The translations under genes were made by a program, and so were the position numbers. The notes beneath the pieces are model-generated. The model worked only from the letters and a program-made list of their open reading frames with translations. It was not told the DNA's origin and searched no databases. This document shows positions 1-13,535 of a stretch of 64,000 bases of DNA, one piece after another. Source of the stretch: Xestospongia muta (taxonomy: Eukaryota > Porifera > Demospongiae > Haplosclerida > Petrosiidae); the NCBI GenBank assembly GCA_963693285.1, contig OY848922.1, positions 3,956,923 through 4,020,922 of the forward strand. The letters run 5' to 3'. The stretch's first letter is position 1. Each line of letters begins with the position of its first letter.

Positions 1-784
1 CAGTTTATATAACTCTACTTTCTATCATATATAACACTAATTTATTATTTCTGTTTCTATGAGTCATCTACAGACATTAATGACAATTCTCCTAATTTTG
101 TATCTATAGTTAAAGTAATCCACAAGTATGGAAAACTTAGAAAAATTTAGAAGTTATAATGTTGATACTAAATGTATTACTTGCCAACATTAATTTGTTA
201 TTATTTGATAATAACTTCCCTAACTCTGTTACTTAATTAATACCTTACACTGTGTTTACAATGATCATAGAATAGGTTGTGGTCAACTAAAGCAGAAAAT
301 GAGCTATATCATATCAGACAATTTACTTAAATTTCTCTATAATTTCTAAGAGATAAAAATATATGCTTTGGGGAATTTTATGAACCAACAGCTGACTTTT
401 GTGACCAACCGTAATGGTAACTAATTAGGACACTTCTCATATCAATTTAATCAATTTATATATATTTATTAAAAGCAATTACAGTATGTTAAATAAAGCA
501 CACATTTCATCACTGTCAAGAGTCGATGCAATTGACTCTAGTTTTACAAGTTATAATGAAATGTTTGGGTAAGTTTTACTTGTTACTGTGATGGTTTAAA
601 AGAATACTTATTTTCTTAATTTTTGCTGCCAGTGTGCTCATGATATTTGTCAGTGTTTATAATACATCCATACATTGTATTACAAACCATAAATATAAGC
701 AATAGATTATTTATATGTTGTAATGTATCAGTGTTGTTAGTGCTATGGTAGAGCATTTATATTTTATGCTGATAACTATGAATG

Positions 785-1360
785 CTCTTTTAAAACAGGT
801 ATGACTCTGCTGCAAATATACACATCCAACGATGAACCTGATATAATCAATGAAAATTGTATTTTTGCACAATATTTTGCTCAGCAATTTGGAGGAGGCG
901 TGGCAATTTCTTAGTTGGGCAGTACTGATAATACTAAGATTAATTAATATATTATTTACAACAATAAAGCATACTATGGATCAGGTTTGGTTCTGTATAG
1001 ATTTAATTCTACATCTCTAAGTTTGCATTTCACAGCATTTCATTTGATTCTAATAAAGTATCAACAAGGTTGATAGAGTCCAATCATCAGTATTACTTTA
1101 TAGGTATGACTTTATAGGATTAATCTCATTTAATACTGAAAGAACAAACAAACATATCATTTGTCAACAATTATCCTAGTGACCTAGGTGGAGGAATCTT
1201 TGTATCAGAAACAATCATGGCTTGTGACTTTCCCACTTATTGCTTTTTTACATTTGAACATGATCCAAGCACTAATGCAACATAATAATAAAGTCAAAAT
1301 ATCAGGTGATGTCCTATATGGTGGTATTGTGAATTACTATTGAAACATACATAAATTTCT
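785..1360 (+). pseudogene. Broken beta-helix (GGG-repeat) protein fragment, unit 1
   Basis: Plus-strand reading frames broken by stops keep the pattern of right-handed beta-helix, polymorphic-outer-membrane-like repeats. A piece with FAQQFGGGVAIS is at about 865-912, one with NNKAYYGSGLVLYRF at about 958-1005, one with SDLGGGIFVSETIMACDF at about 1180-1235, then KISGDVLYGGIVNYY near 1295-1340. The pieces are in order but in different frames with in-frame stops, so this is a relic rather than a gene. A ttttaaaacag just before the first piece could be an old splice acceptor. The family assignment rests on the spaced GGG/YGG and NN(K)A motifs only. Confidence 0.5.
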
Positions 1361-2752
1361 CGCTTTTTAAACCACTCTAAACAAACAGGACTCTCAGTAG
1401 TGTAATCATATCCCATTAAAAACAGTTGTTGTATATTTCTCATCTAACTAATTGTGATCCTTTTATAGGTGCTAGAAAAAATTATTTTTTAATTTGTCAT
1501 TCTAAGGCAAAGGTCATAATTCAGGAAAGTAATCTAATAAATGTGAAATTTAAAAAAGAAACAGAATAATTATAGTAAATACTTCATATCATTTCATTAA
1601 TATTTAAGAAATTTCTGTTACCAAAAATGATATCAGTGATGATATTATTAAATATTTATCTCTTTGTTTAAAAAAAAAATTTTTTTTTTTCCAAAAATTC
1701 TTCGGTAAGAAGTAAACATATAATGTTAAAAGGAAGGAATTAAGGCCTTCCTTCTGATAGTCTGATACCACTTTGTTATCATTAATATTCTTTTCATCAG
1801 TGCTTCCAATGGCAGTGATTTTTCAATGATTTACTTTATGTGTCATTTATCAAATCATTTAAACAATTATTTTACATGATATATCATGTACATAAATTGT
1901 TGGATCATTCAAAGTACTCGTTTATTGTTCAAGTTGTTTATGTGACAATGAAGTTATATTTATGATTTATATAACATTTACTTTATGTTTTGATGAGATG
2001 TATTGCATTTTCTAGTGATTATTTGATATTGCTGGTTTTTTGTATTTGTAAATAATTATAAAATTCAATGGAAACATTAACTTTTCCTTAGTAAATATAA
2101 GCAACAATTTGGTGTTTTTAAGTGTTTCCATACATTGGGAAATTTGCTGTTCGCATGAGTTTCCTGTCAAAATAAATCTTAATGCTTCCTTAGTTTACAA
2201 AACGTTTCCAACTGTTTCATGGCACAGAAACATTTTTTGCCAGTGTGTCACAAGTCTCAACTCTCTGCTTCAAAATTGTAAGATCTGTCACAGGAGAGAA
2301 CATCAATTTTAATTAAAATAGTGTATAAAAAGACATCATCTTTAGATTCTCCTTATTTTAGCCTTATTGCTTGATGAAAAGTTCAACCAAGACATTTTTA
2401 CTTGACAATGTTGTCTAATAAGAAAGTTACTTTACAATTGTTCATAACTACATCCACTTCTCAGTAAAATGAAACCATAGTAGATTACATTGTGTATTCG
2501 AGGGAGTCTGAATTCCAAACATTTTTAGATCAAATTAACTTTTTAATTAGAAGCATAAAGTACAATTACAAATGAAATACACTTAATAGGTTATGTGAAA
2601 AAAATTATGTGTAAACACATTTAAACAATAATTTTGTCGAAAAAGTCTAAACATTCTTGTATAAAAGCAAAACTACATTTTAAAACTTTTATGAAAAAAA
2701 TAATCAGCAGGTATTTTATGCATACATTCACAATGACAAGTTGTAATATTAT
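1361..2752. other. AT-rich spacer, no gene seen (repeated in units 2 and 3)
   Basis: Between the beta-helix relic and the death-domain stop codon. It holds an A10/T10-11 tract at 1670-1690, a small palindromic stretch (aaggaaggaattaaggccttccttc, 1730-1754) and the 3' UTR region of the minus-strand gene. The short open frame at 2109-2312 starts at TTG and has no recognisable motif. Equivalent spacers are 7448-8839 and 13535-14926. Confidence 0.6.
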
Positions 2753-5700
2753 TCATTCACTAGTCTTGGAATGACTAAAATCCAGAATTTGCTTTGCTAT
2801 TGAAGGCTCAAGAACTGGAGGTAAGTCCACTGCTGTTATAATAGTACGCCAACTAACTTCAGTAGTTTGTTTGTCAATCCAAAACTGAATGACATCTGCA
2901 AGTCTGTCAGAATTGTAGTTTCTTTGAACTAGTATATTCTCCAGATTACCATGACTAATCCTCAAAGCCTGTCCTATCTGTCTCCATTTATATTCAATGG
3001 GTGTTAGCAAACGAATAAGTTCCAGTTTGTCTTCTATAAGCACAAAGCAAATCAATGAAAATGTTGCATAAGAAATAAGTTATTGAAGATAGACATACAG
3101 GGAACTGCAGTATGCATTTTTTATCAATACAAAGGCTTACCAATAGTAACAGGAATACAAACTTGAGTCTCATGTTGAGCAAGTACACCACTATCAGTAA
3201 CATCTACAATAATAAATGTAAATAAAAATCGAGGTGAATGAAAAAATAAAGGTGAACTAAGTGAAGTTACTATTGCATATTTAGAAAAATGAATAGATTA
3301 ATTTATAAACATTTGAGTCATACCTAAATTAACTTGTTTTTGTCTAACAGTTAAATTATCTTTGTTCATTTGTTCTTTGTCTATTTAAAAAGGATGTCAT
3401 TTTTTCATTATATTTTAAGGAATTTTAATATGCATATTAATAGCATTCAAAAATGAAAACAATTGACTTACCTAATCCCTCCATCCAACACTGATGTCTA
3501 CTTGTTAACTCAACTGGTTCCAAGTCTTGTACAGTACATGATGCTATTGTGACATTGTCACTACTAACATCAACTAGAGCCAGGTGTATAGAGGGCATAT
3601 CTGGTTGACGATGATGTTTTTGATTGCATATAATTGCTGGATAACATTTTAAGGCTGATGGATGATACACTAAAGGCTCAGTACATGAGGCAATGGCAGC
3701 CATAACAACAGATCGCAACATAGAACATTCAGCATCTCTACCAGTCCAATAGACTTCCATCCATAACATTGTATCAACTAAAAGTAGTGAACCAGGAGGT
3801 TTCTTGGACTGTATTTTGACAGCAAATCGTAGCTGACATGGAAATTGTGCAGTAAGACATTCCAATGTAAAGAATGGAGGTTCTTTCCTGTTTAGCAGTG
3901 CCACAACTGCAGCTGGAAACACACCCTAAATGACAAAATATATTAATAGTGTATTTAAGAAATATATCTATGTATACCTGTGGTACAACTTCATGTTGAA
4001 ATGATAAAATTAATGGCTCACAGGTTTTGCAAAACTTTCTTTTCTCACGACTATCAAGCTGCTTAGGAGGTAATGCACTTGGAATGAAGTAATAGGTAAT
4101 ATTATCACGTTGAACTTTAGCAATGATACATAAATCAATAAGCAGATGCAAGAGATCAGCTTTTTCGAAGAGGCCAGGAACAAATTTGATAGAAACGAGG
4201 TCTAGCAAATTGTCAGAAAAAAGACCTTCATGTTGAAGTCTCCGATGAGCATCAGGTGGCAACATCATTCCTTCTTTGAACAGCATTTCAGGGAAGTCAA
4301 CAAAGGATACACGAATTAAGCTGGTAAGAGCATCCAAAAAATATTGTGGGTTTGTGAAGACAAGGTGAGAGCATGACTCAAAGTGCAAAAACACAGAGAG
4401 AGACTTAAAGAAAGAGACTGCCCCAAATATTTGTCGTTTTGACATCCCCAGTGTCTGACCAATATCTTCACACCGAGTTTGTCGCACAATACCATGTCCT
4501 TCATTATCACCTTCCTCTTTGACATTGGATTCCAAAACATACCAACGAATTGGGACTTTTTTCTCAATGACTGCTTTCTTATGCCCAGTAACATATGTTC
4601 TAATACATGACGACAGCTCATTGCGATTTTCTAAACACATGTTATTGACAGGAAAAATGAGCTCTTGCTTAGCTTCATTATAGAATATCAATTGATCTTT
4701 GTATTGTTGTAGAGCTGATATAAGCTTGGCATTCTTTTTCTTTAGCGACTCCTGGAACAATTTTCGAAAACCTTTTGTTTTTTCTTTCATTTCATCTTCA
4801 TAGGTACCAACAATAACGATTGTAGGTAATGACACATCCTCGCTATCATTAAGAGCAATAAGCTTAGCTGATGAAACAGAACGAACATATGTTGTAATGA
4901 GCTGGAGATTTGTCATCCTGAGCTCTTTAGGTTGGGTTAGTGGCTTTCCATCAATTGAATATTGAAAGATTGGCTTATGTGACAGTCTATGTGTCAATTT
5001 GTGGACAATTACAACAACTGTATTGCCACGGACAAAAGCTCTAGAAACATCAGCAAACTGTGGTTGACCACCACTATCAAGCACATATATCCAGGTTGAT
5101 TCAGAGAGTTGACGAGATGCTGTACCTCTCATTGCACTTAATATATCTTTAGAAAGTTTTAGAATATTTTTTTTCTTAGTAGCAGTTTCAGAAAAAGCAT
5201 CATTGTCCATAATGAATGATTCAGATACAGGTATTTGTTGTTGATGAGAACTATCATCTGTTACAACATCATTTTCATGCTTAGTAGGTAATGGTAGCTG
5301 TTCATTCTTCAATGGCATCGTATCTTTTCCTATTAGATCTTCATTCATTTCAGAAGAAAATGTGGTCTTTGCATTCTCGCTACGTACATCTGACAAAACT
5401 GCACTTTCAGCAACGTTTAATGATGACTCCTGATTCGTTGACTGAACAGGAACTTCTGACTGTGTTACTTGGATAGATGAATCTTCTGTTATGCTCATAT
5501 CGTCAGTGTCTGTAGATGATCTTTCTTGATTCTTGGTGTTATTAGACTCGATTGTAGGAATTACTATAGTATTCAAACTTGCTTGGATACGAATATCTTC
5601 AGCTAACATTTCCATAAGCTCTTTTGTTGGAACCATTTCCCAGGTTTTGGCACCATCAAGTGTAGCTATTCTTTCAACAGCTCTAATTGGTCGATCAGCA

Positions 5701-5986
5701 ATAGCTGTGCTGTGATGATGAAGAGGTGGATCCCAGTTAAAGAGAAGATGTTTGAATGAGGTCTTTCCAACAGCAGGAGGACCAACCAAGAGCAATTTCA
5801 TAATGGATAAAATGACATAACCTTCATCGAGTGCTTGTAATAAAATGTTTTCGTCTAGAACATAATGATAATAAAGCAAATCATGTATATTATATGTTTA
5901 CCATTTATTTGATCAATTATCTTCAATAACCTTTGGTAAAAGTTGTAGGCATTCTTTTTAGCTAATGTAGTAACTGTGTCACCATT
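2753..5986 (-). CDS. GTPase-COR-death domain module, unit 1 (no upstream ankyrin exons)
   Basis: Six minus-strand exons join with consistent GT/AG sites and phases: 5902-5986 (end of an ankyrin-like repeat, NGDTVTTLAKKNAYN), 3978-5854 (P-loop, GTPase, COR-like), 3472-3925, 3324-3380, 3141-3203 and 2753-3033 (death domain, stop 2753-2755). The sequence equals the end of the full gene that uses unit 3. What lies 5' of this copy is unit 2, not ankyrin exons, so its product would need its own promoter and start, for example the Met just before KLLLVGPPAVGKT, or long splicing over units 2 and 3. It could be silent, or an assembly duplicate. No stop or frameshift breaks it. Confidence 0.75.
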
Positions 5987-6074
5987 CTTGAGAAAAAAAA
6001 GACAGCTAACTAGAATAAATTCATTCATAAGGGCAATGTAGTTTACAAAACAAATTATGATAATTTAATAATTA

Positions 6075-6277
6075 TTAACCTCACTGTGGGTGGGCATAAG
6101 GCGAGGTTACTGTAGTCTGTCAGTGTGTGTGTGTTATCTGGGATTGTTTTTTGTTATTCTATAACTTGGCAAGCGAAGCATTGGCAGCTACCAACGTTTA
6201 GCAACAAATAGAAAAAACACGTGGAGTTTACAACAGTAGTATCAAGAATATTGTCTAGGAAAACAAAAGCCTAAAAC
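6075..6277 (+). repeat. Dispersed hairpin repeat, 5' part cut at unit junction (unit 1)
   Basis: Starts ttaacctcactgtggg and folds back as AACCTC...GAGGTT. It then has a GT run and the block ataacttggcaagcgaagcattggcagctaccaacgttta, also found at 31765 and 45173. It is cut at 6277 by the tandem junction. Confidence 0.8.
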
Positions 6278-6872
6278 TTAATTTGTTATTATTTGATAAT
6301 AACTTCCCTAACTCTGTTACTTAATTAATACCTTACACTGTGTTTACAATGATCATAGAATAGGTTGTGGTCAACTAAAGCAGAAAATGAGCTATATCAT
6401 ATCAGACAATTTACTTAAATTTCTCTATAATTTCTAAGAGATAAAAATATATGCTTTGGGGAATTTTATGAACCAACAGCTGACTTTTGTGACCAACCGT
6501 AATGGTAACTAATTAGGACACTTCTCATATCAATTTAATCAATTTATATATATTTATTAAAAGCAATTACAGTATGTTAAATAAAGCACACATTTCATCA
6601 CTGTCAAGAGTCGATGCAATTGACTCTAGTTTTACAAGTTATAATGAAATGTTTGGGTAAGTTTTACTTGTTACTGTGATGGTTTAAAAGAATACTTATT
6701 TTCTTAATTTTTGCTGCCAGTGTGCTCATGATATTTGTCAGTGTTTATAATACATCCATACATTGTATTACAAACCATAAATATAAGCAATAGATTATTT
6801 ATATGTTGTAATGTATCAGTGTTGTTAGTGCTATGGTAGAGCATTTATATTTTATGCTGATAACTATGAATG

Positions 6873-7448
6873 CTCTTTTAAAACAGGTATGACTCTGCTG
6901 CAAATATACACATCCAACGATGAACCTGATATAATCAATGAAAATTGTATTTTTGCACAATATTTTGCTCAGCAATTTGGAGGAGGCGTGGCAATTTCTT
7001 AGTTGGGCAGTACTGATAATACTAAGATTAATTAATATATTATTTACAACAATAAAGCATACTATGGATCAGGTTTGGTTCTGTATAGATTTAATTCTAC
7101 ATCTCTAAGTTTGCATTTCACAGCATTTCATTTGATTCTAATAAAGTATCAACAAGGTTGATAGAGTCCAATCATCAGTATTACTTTATAGGTATGACTT
7201 TATAGGATTAATCTCATTTAATACTGAAAGAACAAACAAACATATCATTTGTCAACAATTATCCTAGTGACCTAGGTGGAGGAATCTTTGTATCAGAAAC
7301 AATCATGGCTTGTGACTTTCCCACTTATTGCTTTTTTACATTTGAACATGATCCAAGCACTAATGCAACATAATAATAAAGTCAAAATATCAGGTGATGT
7401 CCTATATGGTGGTATTGTGAATTACTATTGAAACATACATAAATTTCT
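6873..7448 (+). pseudogene. Broken beta-helix protein fragment, unit 2
   Basis: Same relic as in unit 1, with the same stops and frame changes. Confidence 0.5.
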
Positions 7449-8839
7449 CGCTTTTTAAACCACTCTAAACAAACAGGACTCTCAGTAGTGTAATCATATC
7501 CCATTAAAAACAGTTGTTGTATATTTCTCATCTAACTAATTGTGATCCTTTTATAGGTGCTAGAAAAAATTATTTTTTAATTTGTCATTCTAAGGCAAAG
7601 GTCATAATTCAGGAAAGTAATCTAATAAATGTGAAATTTAAAAAAGAAACAGAATAATTATAGTAAATACTTCATATCATTTCATTAATATTTAAGAAAT
7701 TTCTGTTACCAAAAATGATATCAGTGATGATATTATTAAATATTTATCTCTTTGTTTAAAAAAAAAATTTTTTTTTTCCAAAAATTCTTCGGTAAGAAGT
7801 AAACATATAATGTTAAAAGGAAGGAATTAAGGCCTTCCTTCTGATAGTCTGATACCACTTTGTTATCATTAATATTCTTTTCATCAGTGCTTCCAATGGC
7901 AGTGATTTTTCAATGATTTACTTTATGTGTCATTTATCAAATCATTTAAACAATTATTTTACATGATATATCATGTACATAAATTGTTGGATCATTCAAA
8001 GTACTCGTTTATTGTTCAAGTTGTTTATGTGACAATGAAGTTATATTTATGATTTATATAACATTTACTTTATGTTTTGATGAGATGTATTGCATTTTCT
8101 AGTGATTATTTGATATTGCTGGTTTTTTGTATTTGTAAATAATTATAAAATTCAATGGAAACATTAACTTTTCCTTAGTAAATATAAGCAACAATTTGGT
8201 GTTTTTAAGTGTTTCCATACATTGGGAAATTTGCTGTTCGCATGAGTTTCCTGTCAAAATAAATCTTAATGCTTCCTTAGTTTACAAAACGTTTCCAACT
8301 GTTTCATGGCACAGAAACATTTTTTGCCAGTGTGTCACAAGTCTCAACTCTCTGCTTCAAAATTGTAAGATCTGTCACAGGAGAGAACATCAATTTTAAT
8401 TAAAATAGTGTATAAAAAGACATCATCTTTAGATTCTCCTTATTTTAGCCTTATTGCTTGATGAAAAGTTCAACCAAGACATTTTTACTTGACAATGTTG
8501 TCTAATAAGAAAGTTACTTTACAATTGTTCATAACTACATCCACTTCTCAGTAAAATGAAACCATAGTAGATTACATTGTGTATTCGAGGGAGTCTGAAT
8601 TCCAAACATTTTTAGATCAAATTAACTTTTTAATTAGAAGCATAAAGTACAATTACAAATGAAATACACTTAATAGGTTATGTGAAAAAAATTATGTGTA
8701 AACACATTTAAACAATAATTTTGTCGAAAAAGTCTAAACATTCTTGTATAAAAGCAAAACTACATTTTAAAACTTTTATGAAAAAAATAATCAGCAGGTA
8801 TTTTATGCATACATTCACAATGACAAGTTGTAATATTAT

Positions 8840-11800
8840 TCATTCACTAGTCTTGGAATGACTAAAATCCAGAATTTGCTTTGCTATTGAAGGCTCAAGA
8901 ACTGGAGGTAAGTCCACTGCTGTTATAATAGTACGCCAACTAACTTCAGTAGTTTGTTTGTCAATCCAAAACTGAATGACATCTGCAAGTCTGTCAGAAT
9001 TGTAGTTTCTTTGAACTAGTATATTCTCCAGATTACCATGACTAATCCTCAAAGCCTGTCCTATCTGTCTCCATTTATATTCAATGGGTGTTAGCAAACG
9101 AATAAGTTCCAGTTTGTCTTCTATAAGCACAAAGCAAATCAATGAAAATGTTGCATAAGAAATAAGTTATTGAAGATAGACATACAGGGAACTGCAGTAT
9201 GCATTTTTTATCAATACAAAGGCTTACCAATAGTAACAGGAATACAAACTTGAGTCTCATGTTGAGCAAGTACACCACTATCAGTAACATCTACAATAAT
9301 AAATGTAAATAAAAATCGAGGTGAATGAAAAAATAAAGGTGAACTAAGTGAAGTTACTATTGCATATTTAGAAAAATGAATAGATTAATTTATAAACATT
9401 TGAGTCATACCTAAATTAACTTGTTTTTGTCTAACAGTTAAATTATCTTTGTTCATTTGTTCTTTGTCTATTTAAAAAGGATGTCATTTTTTCATTATAT
9501 TTTAAGGAATTTTAATATGCATATTAATAGCATTCAAAAATGAAAACAATTGACTTACCTAATCCCTCCATCCAACACTGATGTCTACTTGTTAACTCAA
9601 CTGGTTCCAAGTCTTGTACAGTACATGATGCTATTGTGACATTGTCACTACTAACATCAACTAGAGCCAGGTGTATAGAGGGCATATCTGGTTGACGATG
9701 ATGTTTTTGATTGCATATAATTGCTGGATAACATTTTAAGGCTGATGGATGATACACTAAAGGCTCAGTACATGAGGCAATGGCAGCCATAACAACAGAT
9801 CGCAACATAGAACATTCAGCATCTCTACCAGTCCAATAGACTTCCATCCATAACATTGTATCAACTAAAAGTAGTGAACCAGGAGGTTTCTTGGACTGTA
9901 TTTTGACAGCAAATCGTAGCTGACATGGAAATTGTGCAGTAAGACATTCCAATGTAAAGAATGGAGGTTCTTTCCTGTTTAGCAGTGCCACAACTGCAGC
10001 TGGAAACACACCCTAAATGACAAAATATATTAATAGTGTATTTAAGAAATATATCTATGTATACCTGTGGTACAACTTCATGTTGAAATGATAAAATTAA
10101 TGGCTCACAGGTTTTGCAAAACTTTCTTTTCTCACGACTATCAAGCTGCTTAGGAGGTAATGCACTTGGAATGAAGTAATAGGTAATATTATCACGTTGA
10201 ACTTTAGCAATGATACATAAATCAATAAGCAGATGCAAGAGATCAGCTTTTTCGAAGAGGCCAGGAACAAATTTGATAGAAACGAGGTCTAGCAAATTGT
10301 CAGAAAAAAGACCTTCATGTTGAAGTCTCCGATGAGCATCAGGTGGCAACATCATTCCTTCTTTGAACAGCATTTCAGGGAAGTCAACAAAGGATACACG
10401 AATTAAGCTGGTAAGAGCATCCAAAAAATATTGTGGGTTTGTGAAGACAAGGTGAGAGCATGACTCAAAGTGCAAAAACACAGAGAGAGACTTAAAGAAA
10501 GAGACTGCCCCAAATATTTGTCGTTTTGACATCCCCAGTGTCTGACCAATATCTTCACACCGAGTTTGTCGCACAATACCATGTCCTTCATTATCACCTT
10601 CCTCTTTGACATTGGATTCCAAAACATACCAACGAATTGGGACTTTTTTCTCAATGACTGCTTTCTTATGCCCAGTAACATATGTTCTAATACATGACGA
10701 CAGCTCATTGCGATTTTCTAAACACATGTTATTGACAGGAAAAATGAGCTCTTGCTTAGCTTCATTATAGAATATCAATTGATCTTTGTATTGTTGTAGA
10801 GCTGATATAAGCTTGGCATTCTTTTTCTTTAGCGACTCCTGGAACAATTTTCGAAAACCTTTTGTTTTTTCTTTCATTTCATCTTCATAGGTACCAACAA
10901 TAACGATTGTAGGTAATGACACATCCTCGCTATCATTAAGAGCAATAAGCTTAGCTGATGAAACAGAACGAACATATGTTGTAATGAGCTGGAGATTTGT
11001 CATCCTGAGCTCTTTAGGTTGGGTTAGTGGCTTTCCATCAATTGAATATTGAAAGATTGGCTTATGTGACAGTCTATGTGTCAATTTGTGGACAATTACA
11101 ACAACTGTATTGCCACGGACAAAAGCTCTAGAAACATCAGCAAACTGTGGTTGACCACCACTATCAAGCACATATATCCAGGTTGATTCAGAGAGTTGAC
11201 GAGATGCTGTACCTCTCATTGCACTTAATATATCTTTAGAAAGTTTTAGAATATTTTTTTTCTTAGTAGCAGTTTCAGAAAAAGCATCATTGTCCATAAT
11301 GAATGATTCAGATACAGGTATTTGTTGTTGATGAGAACTATCATCTGTTACAACATCATTTTCATGCTTAGTAGGTAATGGTAGCTGTTCATTCTTCAAT
11401 GGCATCGTATCTTTTCCTATTAGATCTTCATTCATTTCAGAAGAAAATGTGGTCTTTGCATTCTCGCTACGTACATCTGACAAAACTGCACTTTCAGCAA
11501 CGTTTAATGATGACTCCTGATTCGTTGACTGAACAGGAACTTCTGACTGTGTTACTTGGATAGATGAATCTTCTGTTATGCTCATATCGTCAGTGTCTGT
11601 AGATGATCTTTCTTGATTCTTGGTGTTATTAGACTCGATTGTAGGAATTACTATAGTATTCAAACTTGCTTGGATACGAATATCTTCAGCTAACATTTCC
11701 ATAAGCTCTTTTGTTGGAACCATTTCCCAGGTTTTGGCACCATCAAGTGTAGCTATTCTTTCAACAGCTCTAATTGGTCGATCAGCAATAGCTGTGCTGT

Positions 11801-12073
11801 GATGATGAAGAGGTGGATCCCAGTTAAAGAGAAGATGTTTGAATGAGGTCTTTCCAACAGCAGGAGGACCAACCAAGAGCAATTTCATAATGGATAAAAT
11901 GACATAACCTTCATCGAGTGCTTGTAATAAAATGTTTTCGTCTAGAACATAATGATAATAAAGCAAATCATGTATATTATATGTTTACCATTTATTTGAT
12001 CAATTATCTTCAATAACCTTTGGTAAAAGTTGTAGGCATTCTTTTTAGCTAATGTAGTAACTGTGTCACCATT
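8840..12073 (-). CDS. GTPase-COR-death domain module, unit 2 (no upstream ankyrin exons)
   Basis: Exons at 11989-12073, 10065-11941, 9559-10012, 9411-9467, 9228-9290 and 8840-9120, with the same sequence, splice sites and phases as unit 3. The DNA 5' of it is unit 3, so it too lacks the upstream ankyrin exons. A transcript starting at 37064 could skip unit 3 and splice exon 6 to this exon 7, giving the same protein from a longer intron. Confidence 0.75.
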
Positions 12074-12161
12074 CTTGAGAAAAAAAAGACAGCTAACTAG
12101 AATAAATTCATTCATAAGGGCAATGTAGTTTACAAAACAAATTATGATAATTTAATAATTA

Positions 12162-12364
12162 TTAACCTCACTGTGGGTGGGCATAAGGCGAGGTTACTGT
12201 AGTCTGTCAGTGTGTGTGTGTTATCTGGGATTGTTTTTTGTTATTCTATAACTTGGCAAGCGAAGCATTGGCAGCTACCAACGTTTAGCAACAAATAGAA
12301 AAAACACGTGGAGTTTACAACAGTAGTATCAAGAATATTGTCTAGGAAAACAAAAGCCTAAAAC
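12162..12364 (+). repeat. Dispersed hairpin repeat, 5' part cut at unit junction (unit 2)
   Basis: Same 203-bp stump as at 6075-6277. Confidence 0.8.
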
Positions 12365-12959
12365 TTAATTTGTTATTATTTGATAATAACTTCCCTAACT
12401 CTGTTACTTAATTAATACCTTACACTGTGTTTACAATGATCATAGAATAGGTTGTGGTCAACTAAAGCAGAAAATGAGCTATATCATATCAGACAATTTA
12501 CTTAAATTTCTCTATAATTTCTAAGAGATAAAAATATATGCTTTGGGGAATTTTATGAACCAACAGCTGACTTTTGTGACCAACCGTAATGGTAACTAAT
12601 TAGGACACTTCTCATATCAATTTAATCAATTTATATATATTTATTAAAAGCAATTACAGTATGTTAAATAAAGCACACATTTCATCACTGTCAAGAGTCG
12701 ATGCAATTGACTCTAGTTTTACAAGTTATAATGAAATGTTTGGGTAAGTTTTACTTGTTACTGTGATGGTTTAAAAGAATACTTATTTTCTTAATTTTTG
12801 CTGCCAGTGTGCTCATGATATTTGTCAGTGTTTATAATACATCCATACATTGTATTACAAACCATAAATATAAGCAATAGATTATTTATATGTTGTAATG
12901 TATCAGTGTTGTTAGTGCTATGGTAGAGCATTTATATTTTATGCTGATAACTATGAATG

Positions 12960-13535
12960 CTCTTTTAAAACAGGTATGACTCTGCTGCAAATATACACAT
13001 CCAACGATGAACCTGATATAATCAATGAAAATTGTATTTTTGCACAATATTTTGCTCAGCAATTTGGAGGAGGCGTGGCAATTTCTTAGTTGGGCAGTAC
13101 TGATAATACTAAGATTAATTAATATATTATTTACAACAATAAAGCATACTATGGATCAGGTTTGGTTCTGTATAGATTTAATTCTACATCTCTAAGTTTG
13201 CATTTCACAGCATTTCATTTGATTCTAATAAAGTATCAACAAGGTTGATAGAGTCCAATCATCAGTATTACTTTATAGGTATGACTTTATAGGATTAATC
13301 TCATTTAATACTGAAAGAACAAACAAACATATCATTTGTCAACAATTATCCTAGTGACCTAGGTGGAGGAATCTTTGTATCAGAAACAATCATGGCTTGT
13401 GACTTTCCCACTTATTGCTTTTTTACATTTGAACATGATCCAAGCACTAATGCAACATAATAATAAAGTCAAAATATCAGGTGATGTCCTATATGGTGGT
13501 ATTGTGAATTACTATTGAAACATACATAAATTTCT
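12960..13535 (+). pseudogene. Broken beta-helix protein fragment, unit 3
   Basis: Same relic as in unit 1, in the third tandem unit. Confidence 0.5.

Larger units (their letters stand above)
190..6277. repeat. Tandem unit copy 1 of 3 (6,088 bp)
   Basis: First of three head-to-tail units. The left junction is at about base 190, where unrelated flank ends in ...ccaacat and the unit starts taatttgttattatttg. The unit ends at 6277 in ...cctaaaac, directly followed by the start of the next unit. It differs from copies 2 and 3 only by one extra T in the A10/T11 tract at 1670-1690 (T10 in the others), as far as I could compare. It contains a broken beta-helix fragment (plus), the death-domain/COR/GTPase gene end (minus) and the first ~200 bp of a hairpin-type dispersed repeat. 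Either a very young array or an assembly duplication. Confidence 0.95.
6278..12364. repeat. Tandem unit copy 2 of 3 (6,087 bp)
   Basis: Middle unit, bounded on both sides by the identical junction cctaaaac/ttaatttg (6277/6278 and 12364/12365). All translated frames match copies 1 and 3. The junction shows no more than 1 bp of microhomology. Confidence 0.95.

Noticed and set aside
2109..2312. 67-aa ORF repeated in each tandem unit
   Set aside because: Starts with TTG, no family, no splice context; it repeats only because the unit does.
4316..4621. 101-aa minus-strand ORF within the GTPase exon (and its copies)
   Set aside because: Out-of-frame shadow of the COR-like coding sequence.
5855..5879. 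TTG-started N-terminal extension of the large GTPase frame (LYYHYVL...)
   Set aside because: It lies before a clear splice acceptor (ttctag); the upstream ankyrin exon joins in phase at 5854, so these bases are intron.
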